A stretch of DNA of 8,191 nt. Source: Alphaproteobacteria bacterium. GTDB taxonomy: Bacteria > Pseudomonadota > Alphaproteobacteria > RF32 > CAG-239. This document shows positions 1-5,529 of this stretch, piece after piece. Made by a program: the position numbers and the translations under genes. The notes under the pieces were generated by a model. The model searched no databases. It had not been told where the DNA came from and saw nothing but the letters and a program-made list of their open reading frames with translations. The DNA lies in NCBI GenBank assembly GCA_024408895.1, contig JAKSUO010000052.1, positions 1 to 8,191 of the forward strand. Reading direction: 5' to 3'. Position 1 is the first letter of the stretch, and every line of letters begins with the position of its first letter.

Positions 1-53
1 TTGTATGGTTACTTGATATGGCCAAAGCTTTTTTATCGATGATGATTGGTAAT

Positions 54-1631
54 TTAGAACTTATCATGTTTTTTCTTTACCGTATTAAGGATTTCCTTGA
101 AATTGATTACACCGGTCAGTTTAGCCGATATCAGGAAAATTGCAAGTGCAAACACACCCAGAAACGCCAATTCAAGCAAGAGCCAAATTTTATGTTGCAA
201 TAGCTCGCCAAAACTTGCGGAAAGAATGTAATATAAACCATACACGAAAGCGCCGGTGAGGATTGAAATAAACGCAATTTTCAACATTTTTAGCAACAAA
301 GGCCTTGTAAAATACCAATAATTTCTGTTTTGGAGGCCGATAATATATTGCCCGAGCGAAACAAAGGCGGCAATAGTTGTTGCTATGGCAATACCTATAT
401 GCCCAAAAAATTGCATTAAAACCAGATTAAAAATCAGATTCGCCGTGAACGAAACCGCGCTGTATTTCACCGGAGTAACTGTGTCTCCGCGTGCAAAAAA
501 ATTCGGCATTAATGCTTTGGTGATAACATAGCAAGGAAGGCCGACAGCGTAAGCAATAACGGCATACGCGGTTTTAACGGCGTCGCTCGGCAAGAATTTT
601 CCGTGCTGAAACAGCAATGTGACAATCGGTTCGGCAAGCACAATCAGCAGCACTGTCGCCGGAAACGAGAGTAAAAAGCCGTATTCAACAGCTTTGTTTT
701 GTGTTTTTAATGCTTCCTCGGTGTTTTGCGCTTTTAAATATTTTGACAAAATAGGCAGCAATGCCACGCTGATAGCCGCACCGACCACGCCGAGCGGCAA
801 CTGTTGTAATCTGTTGGCGTAATACAACCATGATACAGCGCCGGTTCCGACCAACGAAACCAAGATAGTGTCCACCGCCATATTGATTTGATATATTCCG
901 GCACCGACAACTCCCGGTGCAATTCGTTTAAACAGCAAACGAATTTCGGGATTGCGCATAATTTTAGCAATATGAATATAAGGGTGTATTGTGACATCTG
1001 TTCGTTTAAGTGCCGCATATAACCATAAAACTTCTAAAATTCCGGCAAGTGTGATGCCCCACGCAATACCGTGTGCTGTTGTTGGCATAAAAGGAACAAA
1101 AACAAAGGCGGCAAAAATCATTGTTAAATTAAGGATAATCGGAGCGGTTGCCGGAGCGGCAAATTTTTCAAACGAATTTAAGATACCGCCCTGAAAAGAA
1201 ACAATGGAAATCAGCAATAAAAACGGAAAAGTTATACGGCATAATTGCGTTGCCAGTTCCATTTTTCCGGCGTCATCACGAAACCCCGGTGCCAAAATAT
1301 TTACAATATAAGGCATAAAAATTTCAAACAACACAACGAACAATCCGACAATCACAACCAAAACGGCAATCGCTTGTGCGGCAAAGAAAACCGATTTCTT
1401 TTTGCCTTCGGAAACCAGTTTTTGCGAAAAAATAGGGACAAATGCGCTGGTGAATGCCCCTTCGGCAAACAGACTGCGAAACAAATTTGGCAATTTAAAA
1501 GCAACCACAAAAGCGTCGGCCATTGCGCCTGCGCCCAAAAAGTTAGCCAATACCATATCACGCAAAAACCCTGTAATACGGCTCACAAAGGTTAAACCTC
1601 CGAAAGTTGCGACAGATTTAAAAAGCGACAT
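54..1631 (-). CDS. murJ: Lipid II flippase MurJ
   Basis: Inner-membrane MOP-superfamily flippase that moves undecaprenyl-linked lipid II to the periplasmic face for peptidoglycan assembly. The 525-residue product is close to the usual length of about 510-520 and is hydrophobic almost throughout, consistent with 14 membrane helices. The N-terminus has the family signature: SRITGFLRD at residues 17-25 and DAFVVAFKLPNLFRSLFAEG at 39-58. Arg18, Arg24, Asp39 and Arg52 fall at the same numbers as the conserved residues recalled for E. coli MurJ. A further conserved Arg lies in YYANRLQQLPLGV (Arg274, probably equivalent to E. coli Arg270). The ATG start is supported by that N-terminal alignment and a purine-rich AAGAGAAAG just upstream. 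It stands alone, divergent from the small gene at 1832, and no terminator is visible in the 53 bases after its stop. The C-terminal tail is basic (KKKHDKF). Identification is firm. Confidence 0.97.
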   Translation of the reverse strand: MSLFKSVATFGGLTFVSRITGFLRDMVLANFLGAGAMADAFVVAFKLPNLFRSLFAEGAFTSAFVPIFSQKLVSEGKKKSVFFAAQAIAVLVVIVGLFVVLFEIFMPYIVNILAPGFRDDAGKMELATQLCRITFPFLLLISIVSFQGGILNSFEKFAAPATAPIILNLTMIFAAFVFVPFMPTTAHGIAWGITLAGILEVLWLYAALKRTDVTIHPYIHIAKIMRNPEIRLLFKRIAPGVVGAGIYQINMAVDTILVSLVGTGAVSWLYYANRLQQLPLGVVGAAISVALLPILSKYLKAQNTEEALKTQNKAVEYGFLLSFPATVLLIVLAEPIVTLLFQHGKFLPSDAVKTAYAVIAYAVGLPCYVITKALMPNFFARGDTVTPVKYSAVSFTANLIFNLVLMQFFGHIGIAIATTIAAFVSLGQYIIGLQNRNYWYFTRPLLLKMLKIAFISILTGAFVYGLYYILSASFGELLQHKIWLLLELAFLGVFALAIFLISAKLTGVINFKEILNTVKKKHDKF

Positions 1632-1687
1632 TTCTTTCTCTTTGCTTTGTTTAATTTTGCGCTTACTGTAAACTAATTTAAGTTGTT

Positions 1688-1716
1688 TGTATATAAAAAG
1701 CTGATTTTTGTAACAA
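1688..1716 (-). promoter_or_regulatory. Candidate murJ promoter
   Basis: Read on the minus strand, TTGTTA (1716-1711) and TATACA (1693-1688) are separated by 17 bp, about 57 bp upstream of the murJ start. Each box matches the sigma-70 consensus at 4 of 6 positions. The region is AT-rich, so chance matches are likely. Confidence 0.35.
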
Positions 1717-1741
1717 AAATTTCACATTTTGCAAAAAACAC

Positions 1742-1770
1742 TTGACAAAACGAAATGTAAATGTTAATTT
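1742..1770 (+). promoter_or_regulatory. Promoter of the orphan small gene
   Basis: A perfect -35 box TTGACA (1742-1747) is followed after 17 bp by TAATTT (1765-1770), a mediocre -10. Transcription would begin near 1777, giving a leader of about 55 nt before the ATG at 1832. The leader holds a short hairpin, GCGGAT-TTT-ATCTGC (1794-1808, one G-U pair). Together with the terminator at 2082 this defines a single-gene transcript of about 330 nt. Confidence 0.6.
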
Positions 1771-1831
1771 TAGACAAATGATACGAAATTACGGCGGATT
1801 TTATCTGCATTTTTGATAAAGGAAAAAGATA

Positions 1832-2056
1832 ATGAGTGAGAGAGATAGATTCGTGAAAAATGGGGCAACGATTGTATGTCGCGGAACTTGCGATAGTGGT
1901 GTCCGCTTTTATCCGACTGTGTTAGCAGTTCAAAAGCACTTTAATAAGACCATTTGTGAGAACAGTATGGCTGATAATGTGAAAGCGAAATCCATGCCGG
2001 TAGAAAATAATAAAGTTGCAATGGCAGTAAATAAAGCAAAAACAGTTGAGAGATAG
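1832..2056 (+). CDS. Orphan small protein of unknown function (74 aa)
   Basis: I do not recognise this protein. It is a 74-residue, net basic product with no signal peptide or membrane segment. Three cysteines are present: Cys16 and Cys20 in CRGTC, and Cys42. The first 42 residues look like a small folded unit (NGATIVCRGTCDSGVRFYP), while the last 30 or so are polar and low in complexity (KAKSMPVENNKVAMAVNKAK), as in a flexible tail. Reality is supported by AAGGA (1819-1823) 8 nt before the ATG, a consensus -35 promoter upstream and a strong intrinsic terminator 26 bp after the stop. No other gene shares the transcript, so it is an independent monocistronic unit divergent from murJ. The alternative is that the transcript is a regulatory RNA with an incidental reading frame. 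The paired cysteines could bind metal or form a disulfide, but nothing in the sequence settles that. Confidence 0.65.
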   Translation: MSERDRFVKNGATIVCRGTCDSGVRFYPTVLAVQKHFNKTICENSMADNVKAKSMPVENNKVAMAVNKAKTVER

Positions 2057-2081
2057 TTTTTTCAGATATATTCAATAAGGC

Positions 2082-2105
2082 GCTCGCTTTTGCGAGCTTT
2101 TTTTT
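2082..2105 (+). terminator. Intrinsic terminator of the small gene
   Basis: GCTCGC (2082-2087), loop TTTT, GCGAGC (2092-2097), then eight T residues (2098-2105). The 6-bp GC-rich stem plus U-tract is a textbook rho-independent terminator, 26 bp after the stop at 2056. The first repeat of the following block starts immediately at the end of the T run. Confidence 0.9.
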
Positions 2106-2108
2106 ACT

Positions 2109-2196
2109 CTGTCATTCTTCACCGAACGCAACACACCCTGTCATTCTTCACCGAACGCAGTGAGGGGGAGAATCTCCCTCGTTTTTGCACCGGTGC
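2109..2196 (+). repeat. 88-bp direct repeat, copy 1
   Basis: Read base by base, these 88 bp are identical to 2308-2395. Each copy contains two tandem units starting CTGTCATTCTTCACCGAACG (starts 29 bp apart, at 2109 and 2138), followed by GGGGAGAATCTCCCTCG and the 10-bp palindrome GCACCGGTGC (2187-2196). Flanking bases differ on both sides, so the exact identity ends there. Perfect identity suggests recent duplication or gene conversion. Confidence 0.9.
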
Positions 2197-2240
2197 CGGA
2201 TTGCAAGAGACTCTCGCCCTAGCGGGCAAGAGTGACAGAG
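2138..2240 (+). repeat. Composite two-hairpin (BIME-like) element 1, forward orientation
   Basis: The left hairpin has outer arms ATTCT (2143-2147) and AGAAT (2169-2173) and inner arms TCAC (2148-2151) and GTGA (2160-2163). A spacer with palindrome GCACCGGTGC (2187-2196) follows. The right hairpin has ACTCT (2210-2214) with AGAGT (2229-2233) and GCCC (2216-2219) with GGGC (2224-2227). The element runs from CTGTCATTCTTC to AAGAGTGACAGAG. A homologous composite lies in reverse orientation at 3314-3421, with the same arms and spacer core but different hairpin tips. Two related, inverted hairpin units around a spacer is the architecture of bacterial interspersed mosaic elements built from REP sequences. 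The family itself is not one I can name. Confidence 0.8.
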
Positions 2241-2267
2241 TAAAAAACGGGCAAGAGTGACAGAGTA
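2223..2267 (+). repeat. Tandem right-arm repeats (2 copies)
   Basis: CGGGCAAGAGTGACAGAGTA occurs at 2223-2242 and again at 2248-2267, a 25-bp period separated by an A-tract. These are solo copies of the ACTCT-type arm, read here as the AGAGT strand. The same arm is found three times in the opposite orientation at 3265-3328. Confidence 0.85.
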
Positions 2268-2276
2268 TTTTTTTTA

Positions 2277-2395
2277 CTGTCATTCTTCTACGAACATAAC
2301 ACCCACCCTGTCATTCTTCACCGAACGCAACACACCCTGTCATTCTTCACCGAACGCAGTGAGGGGGAGAATCTCCCTCGTTTTTGCACCGGTGC
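2277..2395 (+). repeat. Second repeat array with 88-bp repeat copy 2
   Basis: Three successive ATTCT-type units begin at 2277, 2308 and 2337 (periods 31 and 29 bp). The first is diverged (CTGTCATTCTTCTACGAACA). Positions 2308-2395 are the exact second copy of the 88-bp repeat at 2109-2196, including the ATTCT...AGAAT hairpin and GCACCGGTGC. It stops at the palindrome, so this is only the left half of the composite: the ACTCT hairpin that follows in copy 1 is missing. It is preceded by T8 (2268-2275) and A. Confidence 0.85.
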
Positions 2396-2566
2396 TATGT
2401 TTGGTAAACACTTGCCTATGATGTTATATAACTATGCCTAAAGTTATATGCCCTAAGTCATATTGTTATTTACAAAAAAGTATGTTACAAATGAACTTGT
2501 AAAACAAAATTGTGATTGGTCTTTCTACAAATAAACGAAGACTATTTAATAAAAAGGAGAAAAACA
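2396..2566 (+). promoter_or_regulatory. AT-rich leader and possible operators of the pilin gene
   Basis: This 171-bp gene-free stretch lies between the repeat block and the pilin start. Visible structure includes the palindrome GTTATATAAC (2423-2432) and TATGCCTAAAG (2433-2443), which recurs as TATGCCCTAAG (2447-2457). There is also a perfect inverted repeat, TTACAA (2485-2490), 6 bp, TTGTAA (2497-2502). A weak promoter-like pair is TTGTTA (2463-2468) with TACAAA (2486-2491) at 17 bp. No box is close enough to consensus to fix a transcription start. The dyad and repeated motifs could be regulator sites. The ribosome binding site AGGAG (2555-2559) lies 7 nt before the ATG at 2567. Confidence 0.35.
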
Positions 2567-3211
2567 ATGAGAATTAATGAATCAGGTCGTTCTATGATTG
2601 AAATGTTAGGCGTTCTGGCTATTATCGGTGTATTGTCTGTTGGCGGTATTGCCGGTTATACCAAAGCTATGAATAAATATAGAATAAATAAAGTTATTGA
2701 TCAAGTTACCATGATTGTAACCAACATCAGAACTTTGTATGCAATGCAAAGAAACTATGACGGATTGAACGAAGAAAACGCTATTGCTATGGGTGTTATC
2801 CCGGATGAGTTGGGTACAACAGCAGATGATTTGGAAACAGGTAACCCGTATGGCGGTTCTGTGTTAATTAGAGCATCTGCACAAAATGCAAATGATGCTG
2901 ATGGAAATAAAGCTTTTGAAGTTGCTTTTAACGGTTTATCTAAAGAAGCATGCGTTGCTTTGGCAACCGGTGACTGGGGTTCAGGCCACTCTGCCGGTTT
3001 GATTGCTATTGGCGCTTATGAAGAGGCTAACACTGAAGCAATTGATGACGCTACGCTTACGAGTAGTGGAGCACCGTGTACAGGTAGCGATAATGTAGCG
3101 TGTGCTGGTAATGCTGATGAACCTGTTCCAATGTCGGTAGTAAAAGCGGCATCGGCATGCGATTGCCCAGCAGGAACAAACTCATGCTCTGTTGTTTGGA
3201 AATATTTCTAA
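2567..3211 (+). CDS. Orphan type IVb-like (PilS-like) prepilin
   Basis: Prepilin-type protein of 214 residues, expected to be processed by a prepilin peptidase and to sit in the inner membrane or be assembled into a filament. The leader is seven residues (MRINESG). Gly7 is the -1 residue, and Glu12 is the conserved Glu+5 of the mature chain. Residues 8-30 form the hydrophobic N-terminal helix. Position +1 is Arg rather than the usual Phe or Met. The body resembles the PilS/type IVb pilin fold: IRTLYAMQRNYDGL (54-67), GVIPDEL (76-82), NPYGGSV (93-99) and CVALATGDWGS (129-139). Six cysteines lie in the C-terminal half (129, 171, 179, 198, 200, 207). The start is set by AGGAG 7 nt upstream; an in-frame TTG at 2516 would bury the leader and is rejected. 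No pilus assembly gene is nearby, so its machinery must be encoded elsewhere. Prepilin identity is firm; filament type is inferred. Confidence 0.88.
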   Translation: MRINESGRSMIEMLGVLAIIGVLSVGGIAGYTKAMNKYRINKVIDQVTMIVTNIRTLYAMQRNYDGLNEENAIAMGVIPDELGTTADDLETGNPYGGSVLIRASAQNANDADGNKAFEVAFNGLSKEACVALATGDWGSGHSAGLIAIGAYEEANTEAIDDATLTSSGAPCTGSDNVACAGNADEPVPMSVVKAASACDCPAGTNSCSVVWKYF

Positions 3212-3227
3212 GCCACGTATAATTAAC

Positions 3228-3262
3228 AAAAAAAAGTCGCCGATTCGTCGGCGATTTTTTTT
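3228..3262. terminator. Bidirectional intrinsic terminator
   Basis: The stem TCGCCGA (3237-3243), loop TTCG and TCGGCGA (3248-3254) is flanked by A8 (3228-3235) and T8 (3255-3262). It therefore ends plus-strand transcripts from the pilin gene, 25 bp after its stop. On the minus strand it can also end the cca-ROK kinase transcript after a 3' region of roughly 220 nt that contains the repeat hairpins. The repeat block begins directly at the end of the T8 run. Confidence 0.88.
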
Positions 3263-3264
3263 AC

Positions 3265-3328
3265 TCTGTCACTCTTGCCCGTTTTTTTATTCTGTCACTC
3301 TTGCGTTTCATTCCTCTGTCACTCTTGC
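3265..3328 (-). repeat. Tandem ACTCT-type arm repeats (3 copies)
   Basis: TCTGTCACTCTTGC occurs at 3265-3278, 3291-3304 and 3315-3328. These are the reverse complement of the arms at 2223-2267. The first is preceded by T8-AC and the second by T7-AT, so a T-tract plus A accompanies the solo arms. The third copy forms the outer arm of composite element 2. Confidence 0.85.
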
Positions 3329-3421
3329 CAAGCGTAGCGCCGGCGAGAGTCTCCTGCAACAAACACCGGTGCAAGAACGATAAAGATTCTCCCCGCGATT
3401 ACATCGCGTGAAGAATGACAG
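3314..3421 (-). repeat. Composite two-hairpin (BIME-like) element 2, reverse orientation
   Basis: On the plus strand, ACTCTTGCC (3321-3329) pairs with GGCGAGAGT (3342-3350), with one T-G wobble and an inner GCG-TAG-CGC tip (3332-3340). A spacer containing CACCGGTGC (3364-3372) follows. Then ATTCT (3386-3390) pairs with AGAAT (3412-3416) around a perfect inner stem CGCGAT (3394-3399) and ATCGCG (3403-3408). Read on the minus strand it matches element 1 (2138-2240) arm for arm. The segment between the two hairpins differs by one base in length (about 51 versus 50). The hairpin tips are unrelated in sequence yet still self-complementary, which indicates selection on the fold. Confidence 0.8.
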
Positions 3422-3472
3422 GGTGGGTGTTGCGTTCGGTGAAGAATGACGGACAGAAATGAAGAATGACAG
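3410..3472 (-). repeat. ATTCT-type arm repeats next to the kinase stop (3 copies)
   Basis: GAAGAATGAC occurs at 3410-3419, 3441-3450 and 3461-3470. The sequence between the first two (GGGTGGGTGTTGCGTTCGGT) is the reverse complement of the ACCGAACGCAACACCCACCC-type linker of the other block. The last copy ends 4 bp before the stop codon of the ROK kinase gene at 3475, so the kinase 3' end abuts the repeats without being disrupted. Confidence 0.85.
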
Positions 3473-3474
3473 AA

Positions 3475-4266
3475 TCATGCTTTCTTGAAAAGCAATGCCG
3501 CGCCGATAAGGCCGGCATTTGTGCTGCATAAAGCCGCTTTAATCGCCGGTGGATTGCGTGGTTCCAATAATTTTATCGCCGTATTGATTTTGGCATAATC
3601 AACGATTTTTGAAAGACTGCCTGAAAGCGCAATAACTTCCGTGTCTAAAAGCCTGTTCAGCACACTTAAACCGTTCAATAATCGTTCTTCCCATTCGCGA
3701 TATGCAAGTTGCAACGGCTTATCGCCTTGTTGCACGGCATTGGCAATTTTAAAACAATCCGCTTCGTTGCTTCCATATTTTCGTGCTAAATCTTGCAAAT
3801 CACGTCCGGAAAAATTAAAATCATATTCGCCGGAAGCACCGCATTTTCCGCGCACAACCTGTCCGTTGCAGATTATGCCGCAACCAACTGCTGTTCCGAG
3901 AGTTAGCATAATTCCGTGTTGAACACCTTTAAGCGTGCCGATACAATGTTCCGCCCACAATGCCGAAGTGGCGTCATTTTCAATAATGTAAGGTGTTTGG
4001 AAAATCTGGGAAAAGTTGATTTTATCGTATCCGATAGGCAAATTGTGAGGTTTTCCCTGTATCACATTTTCAAAAACAACACCGGCTGTTGCCAATGCGC
4101 AGCCGTCATAAACGGATTCTTGCGCAATTTTTTGCAATAAATTTTCTATTTCAGCGGAGGTTTTCGGAGTTGGTACACATTGAACAGGTGTCAACACAGT
4201 TGCGTTTTCATCAACAGTTGCCCAAGAAATTTTTGTGCCGCCAACATCAAAAGAAAGTATTTTCAA
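3475..4266 (-). CDS. ROK-family sugar kinase / glucokinase-like protein
   Basis: Predicted ATP-dependent sugar kinase of the ROK (repressor, ORF, kinase) family, cytoplasmic; substrate not determinable here. Residues 7-13 (DVGGTKI) form the phosphate-1 loop. END98ATSALWAE carries the expected catalytic Asp98, LTLGTAVGCGIICNG (121-135) is the adenosine/phosphate-2 region, and AGLIGAALL closes the protein as usual. At 263 residues it is shorter than the typical 290-320. The zinc-binding CxCGxxGCxE segment is absent: the corresponding stretch reads CGASGEYDFNFSGRD (142-156), and the GH dipeptide usual after GxxGE in such kinases is replaced by YD. There is no N-terminal helix-turn-helix, so it is not a ROK repressor. 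The start is TTG at 4266, overlapping the cca stop in TTGA, with an AAGGGG Shine-Dalgarno 7 nt upstream, so the two genes are translationally coupled. Family is secure; activity is uncertain because of the missing zinc site. Confidence 0.85.
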   Translation of the reverse strand: MKILSFDVGGTKISWATVDENATVLTPVQCVPTPKTSAEIENLLQKIAQESVYDGCALATAGVVFENVIQGKPHNLPIGYDKINFSQIFQTPYIIENDATSALWAEHCIGTLKGVQHGIMLTLGTAVGCGIICNGQVVRGKCGASGEYDFNFSGRDLQDLARKYGSNEADCFKIANAVQQGDKPLQLAYREWEERLLNGLSVLNRLLDTEVIALSGSLSKIVDYAKINTAIKLLEPRNPPAIKAALCSTNAGLIGAALLFKKA

Positions 4267-5504
4267 AGCTTTTCCCCTTTTTTAAAGGAATCTAAATGTT
4301 CCAATAATTCACCGCGTGTTAATTTGAAATTGCTATCCATCCATTTTTGTTCGGCAATACTTAATATTTGCCCGATTTGGCGATTATCTGTGCAACCAGA
4401 ATTAACTAAATCTCGCCCTCTGAGTGGAAAAATAGGTACAACAGCATCTTCAATACTTTGCAAAATATCTTTAAGATTCGGCGCGTCAATATCATATATT
4501 GCCACAGTCAGTAAAAGTTTATCCAAGCAAAATTGCTTACCGTAACGATAGATTGCTTTTAGGCGTTCATTTTCAGAAATAACAATATTTTCCGACAATT
4601 CAATTCTTGCCCAACGCACAAAAATTTCCTTTTGTTTTTTGGTTAAGTGCAACGTTGCGGCGATTTTTTCCGCAAAGCCGGCATTTGGTTGATATAAGAC
4701 AAATAATCGGCGCAGAAAATTACTCGGATAATGAATGCTTAGGACAATATCCGATAATCGTTGCAATGTCTCTAAATGTTCGGAATGAGGCAAGAAAAAA
4801 TCCAATATATCATTATCTAATATAATTTTTAATGTTTTAGCCGCGTTTGGGGCTTCCAATAATTTGAAAAATTCATCGCGCACACATTCAATGGATAAGC
4901 TGCGCAACTTATCTTTATATTTTATGCACGCTGCCAACGATTCGTTATCCGGCGGTGTTTTACCGAAACGAGCATAAAAGCGGAAAAAACGCATAATACG
5001 AAGATAATCTTCCTGTATCCGATCTTCCGGATTGCCTATAAAACGCACAATTCCTTTTTCCAAGTCATTGATACCGTTGTAATAATCAAAAACATTACCG
5101 TCAATATCAGCATAAACGGCGTTTATTGTTAAGTCGCGTCCGGCCGCATCGGCACTCCAGTCATCGGTATATTCATATTGGACATTCTTTTTTGAAGTTT
5201 GAACACGCTTTCTGAGTGAAGATACTTCAAGAATCTGATTATCTATCACAACGCCGATTGCTCCGATTTTCAGCCCGATTGGAGTTGTTTTCAGCCCGTA
5301 GTTTTGACACGCTTCCACCAATTCATCGGGTGATAAATCTGTTGCCAAATCCAAATCAAAATCATTAAAGCCGGCTAAGGTATCACGCACGGCACCGCCA
5401 ACAAAACGAATTATACCGCCGTAATCTTCAACAGCGTTAAACAGTTTCACAATATGCGCCGTACCCAAGAGTTTTGATGTATCCAAATAATCAGATTTCT
5501 GCAT
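4263..5504 (-). CDS. cca: CCA tRNA nucleotidyltransferase (class II, poly(A) polymerase family)
   Basis: Template-independent nucleotidyltransferase, predicted to add or repair the CCA 3' end of tRNAs in the cytoplasm. The class II motifs appear in order. Motif A is GGAVRD (36-41) with the metal-binding DxD at Asp50 and Asp52 in FDLDLATD. Arg123-Asp124 lie in GRDLTINA, the ribose-recognition RRD-type motif. EDYLRIMRFFRFYARF (165-180) covers the nucleotide-selecting and neck-domain motifs. At 413 residues it has a normal length for alphaproteobacterial members, with no HD domain apparent. The ATG is preceded by AAGGA 11 nt upstream, slightly long spacing. It is first in a two-gene unit with the ROK kinase and diverges from the IalB-family gene. 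The closely related poly(A) polymerase PcnB is the main alternative; the DLDLATD and neck motifs do not fully discriminate. Confidence 0.93.
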   Translation of the reverse strand: MQKSDYLDTSKLLGTAHIVKLFNAVEDYGGIIRFVGGAVRDTLAGFNDFDLDLATDLSPDELVEACQNYGLKTTPIGLKIGAIGVVIDNQILEVSSLRKRVQTSKKNVQYEYTDDWSADAAGRDLTINAVYADIDGNVFDYYNGINDLEKGIVRFIGNPEDRIQEDYLRIMRFFRFYARFGKTPPDNESLAACIKYKDKLRSLSIECVRDEFFKLLEAPNAAKTLKIILDNDILDFFLPHSEHLETLQRLSDIVLSIHYPSNFLRRLFVLYQPNAGFAEKIAATLHLTKKQKEIFVRWARIELSENIVISENERLKAIYRYGKQFCLDKLLLTVAIYDIDAPNLKDILQSIEDAVVPIFPLRGRDLVNSGCTDNRQIGQILSIAEQKWMDSNFKLTRGELLEHLDSFKKGEKL

Positions 5505-5529
5505 AAATAAAAAAATCCTTTGTAATTTT

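Noticed and set aside
1..53. Gene remnant or terminator downstream of murJ
   Set aside because: These 53 bases contain no stem-loop with a U-tract on the minus strand and no start codon with a ribosome binding site; the plus-strand frame from 18 runs antisense through murJ.
1794..1808. Riboswitch or attenuator in the small-gene leader
   Set aside because: Only one short hairpin with a G-U pair and a weak T-run is present; the leader is too short for any known riboswitch class.
2109..2395. CRISPR array
   Set aside because: The repeats recur at 25-31 bp but the intervening sequences are themselves copies rather than unique spacers, the units are hairpin arms in both orientations, and no cas gene is present.
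2516..2566. Upstream TTG start for the pilin, adding 17 residues
   Set aside because: The extension places charged residues before the leader and has no Shine-Dalgarno; the ATG at 2567 has AGGAG 7 nt upstream and yields a normal short prepilin leader.
2138..3421. Insertion sequence or composite transposon carrying the pilin
   Set aside because: No transposase frame exists between or near the repeats, and no target-site duplication could be recognised.
3192..3529. Open frames across the second repeat block (plus 3192-3383, minus 3308-3529)
   Set aside because: They consist almost wholly of translated repeat sequence, overlap the pilin or kinase ends, lack ribosome binding sites and resemble no protein.
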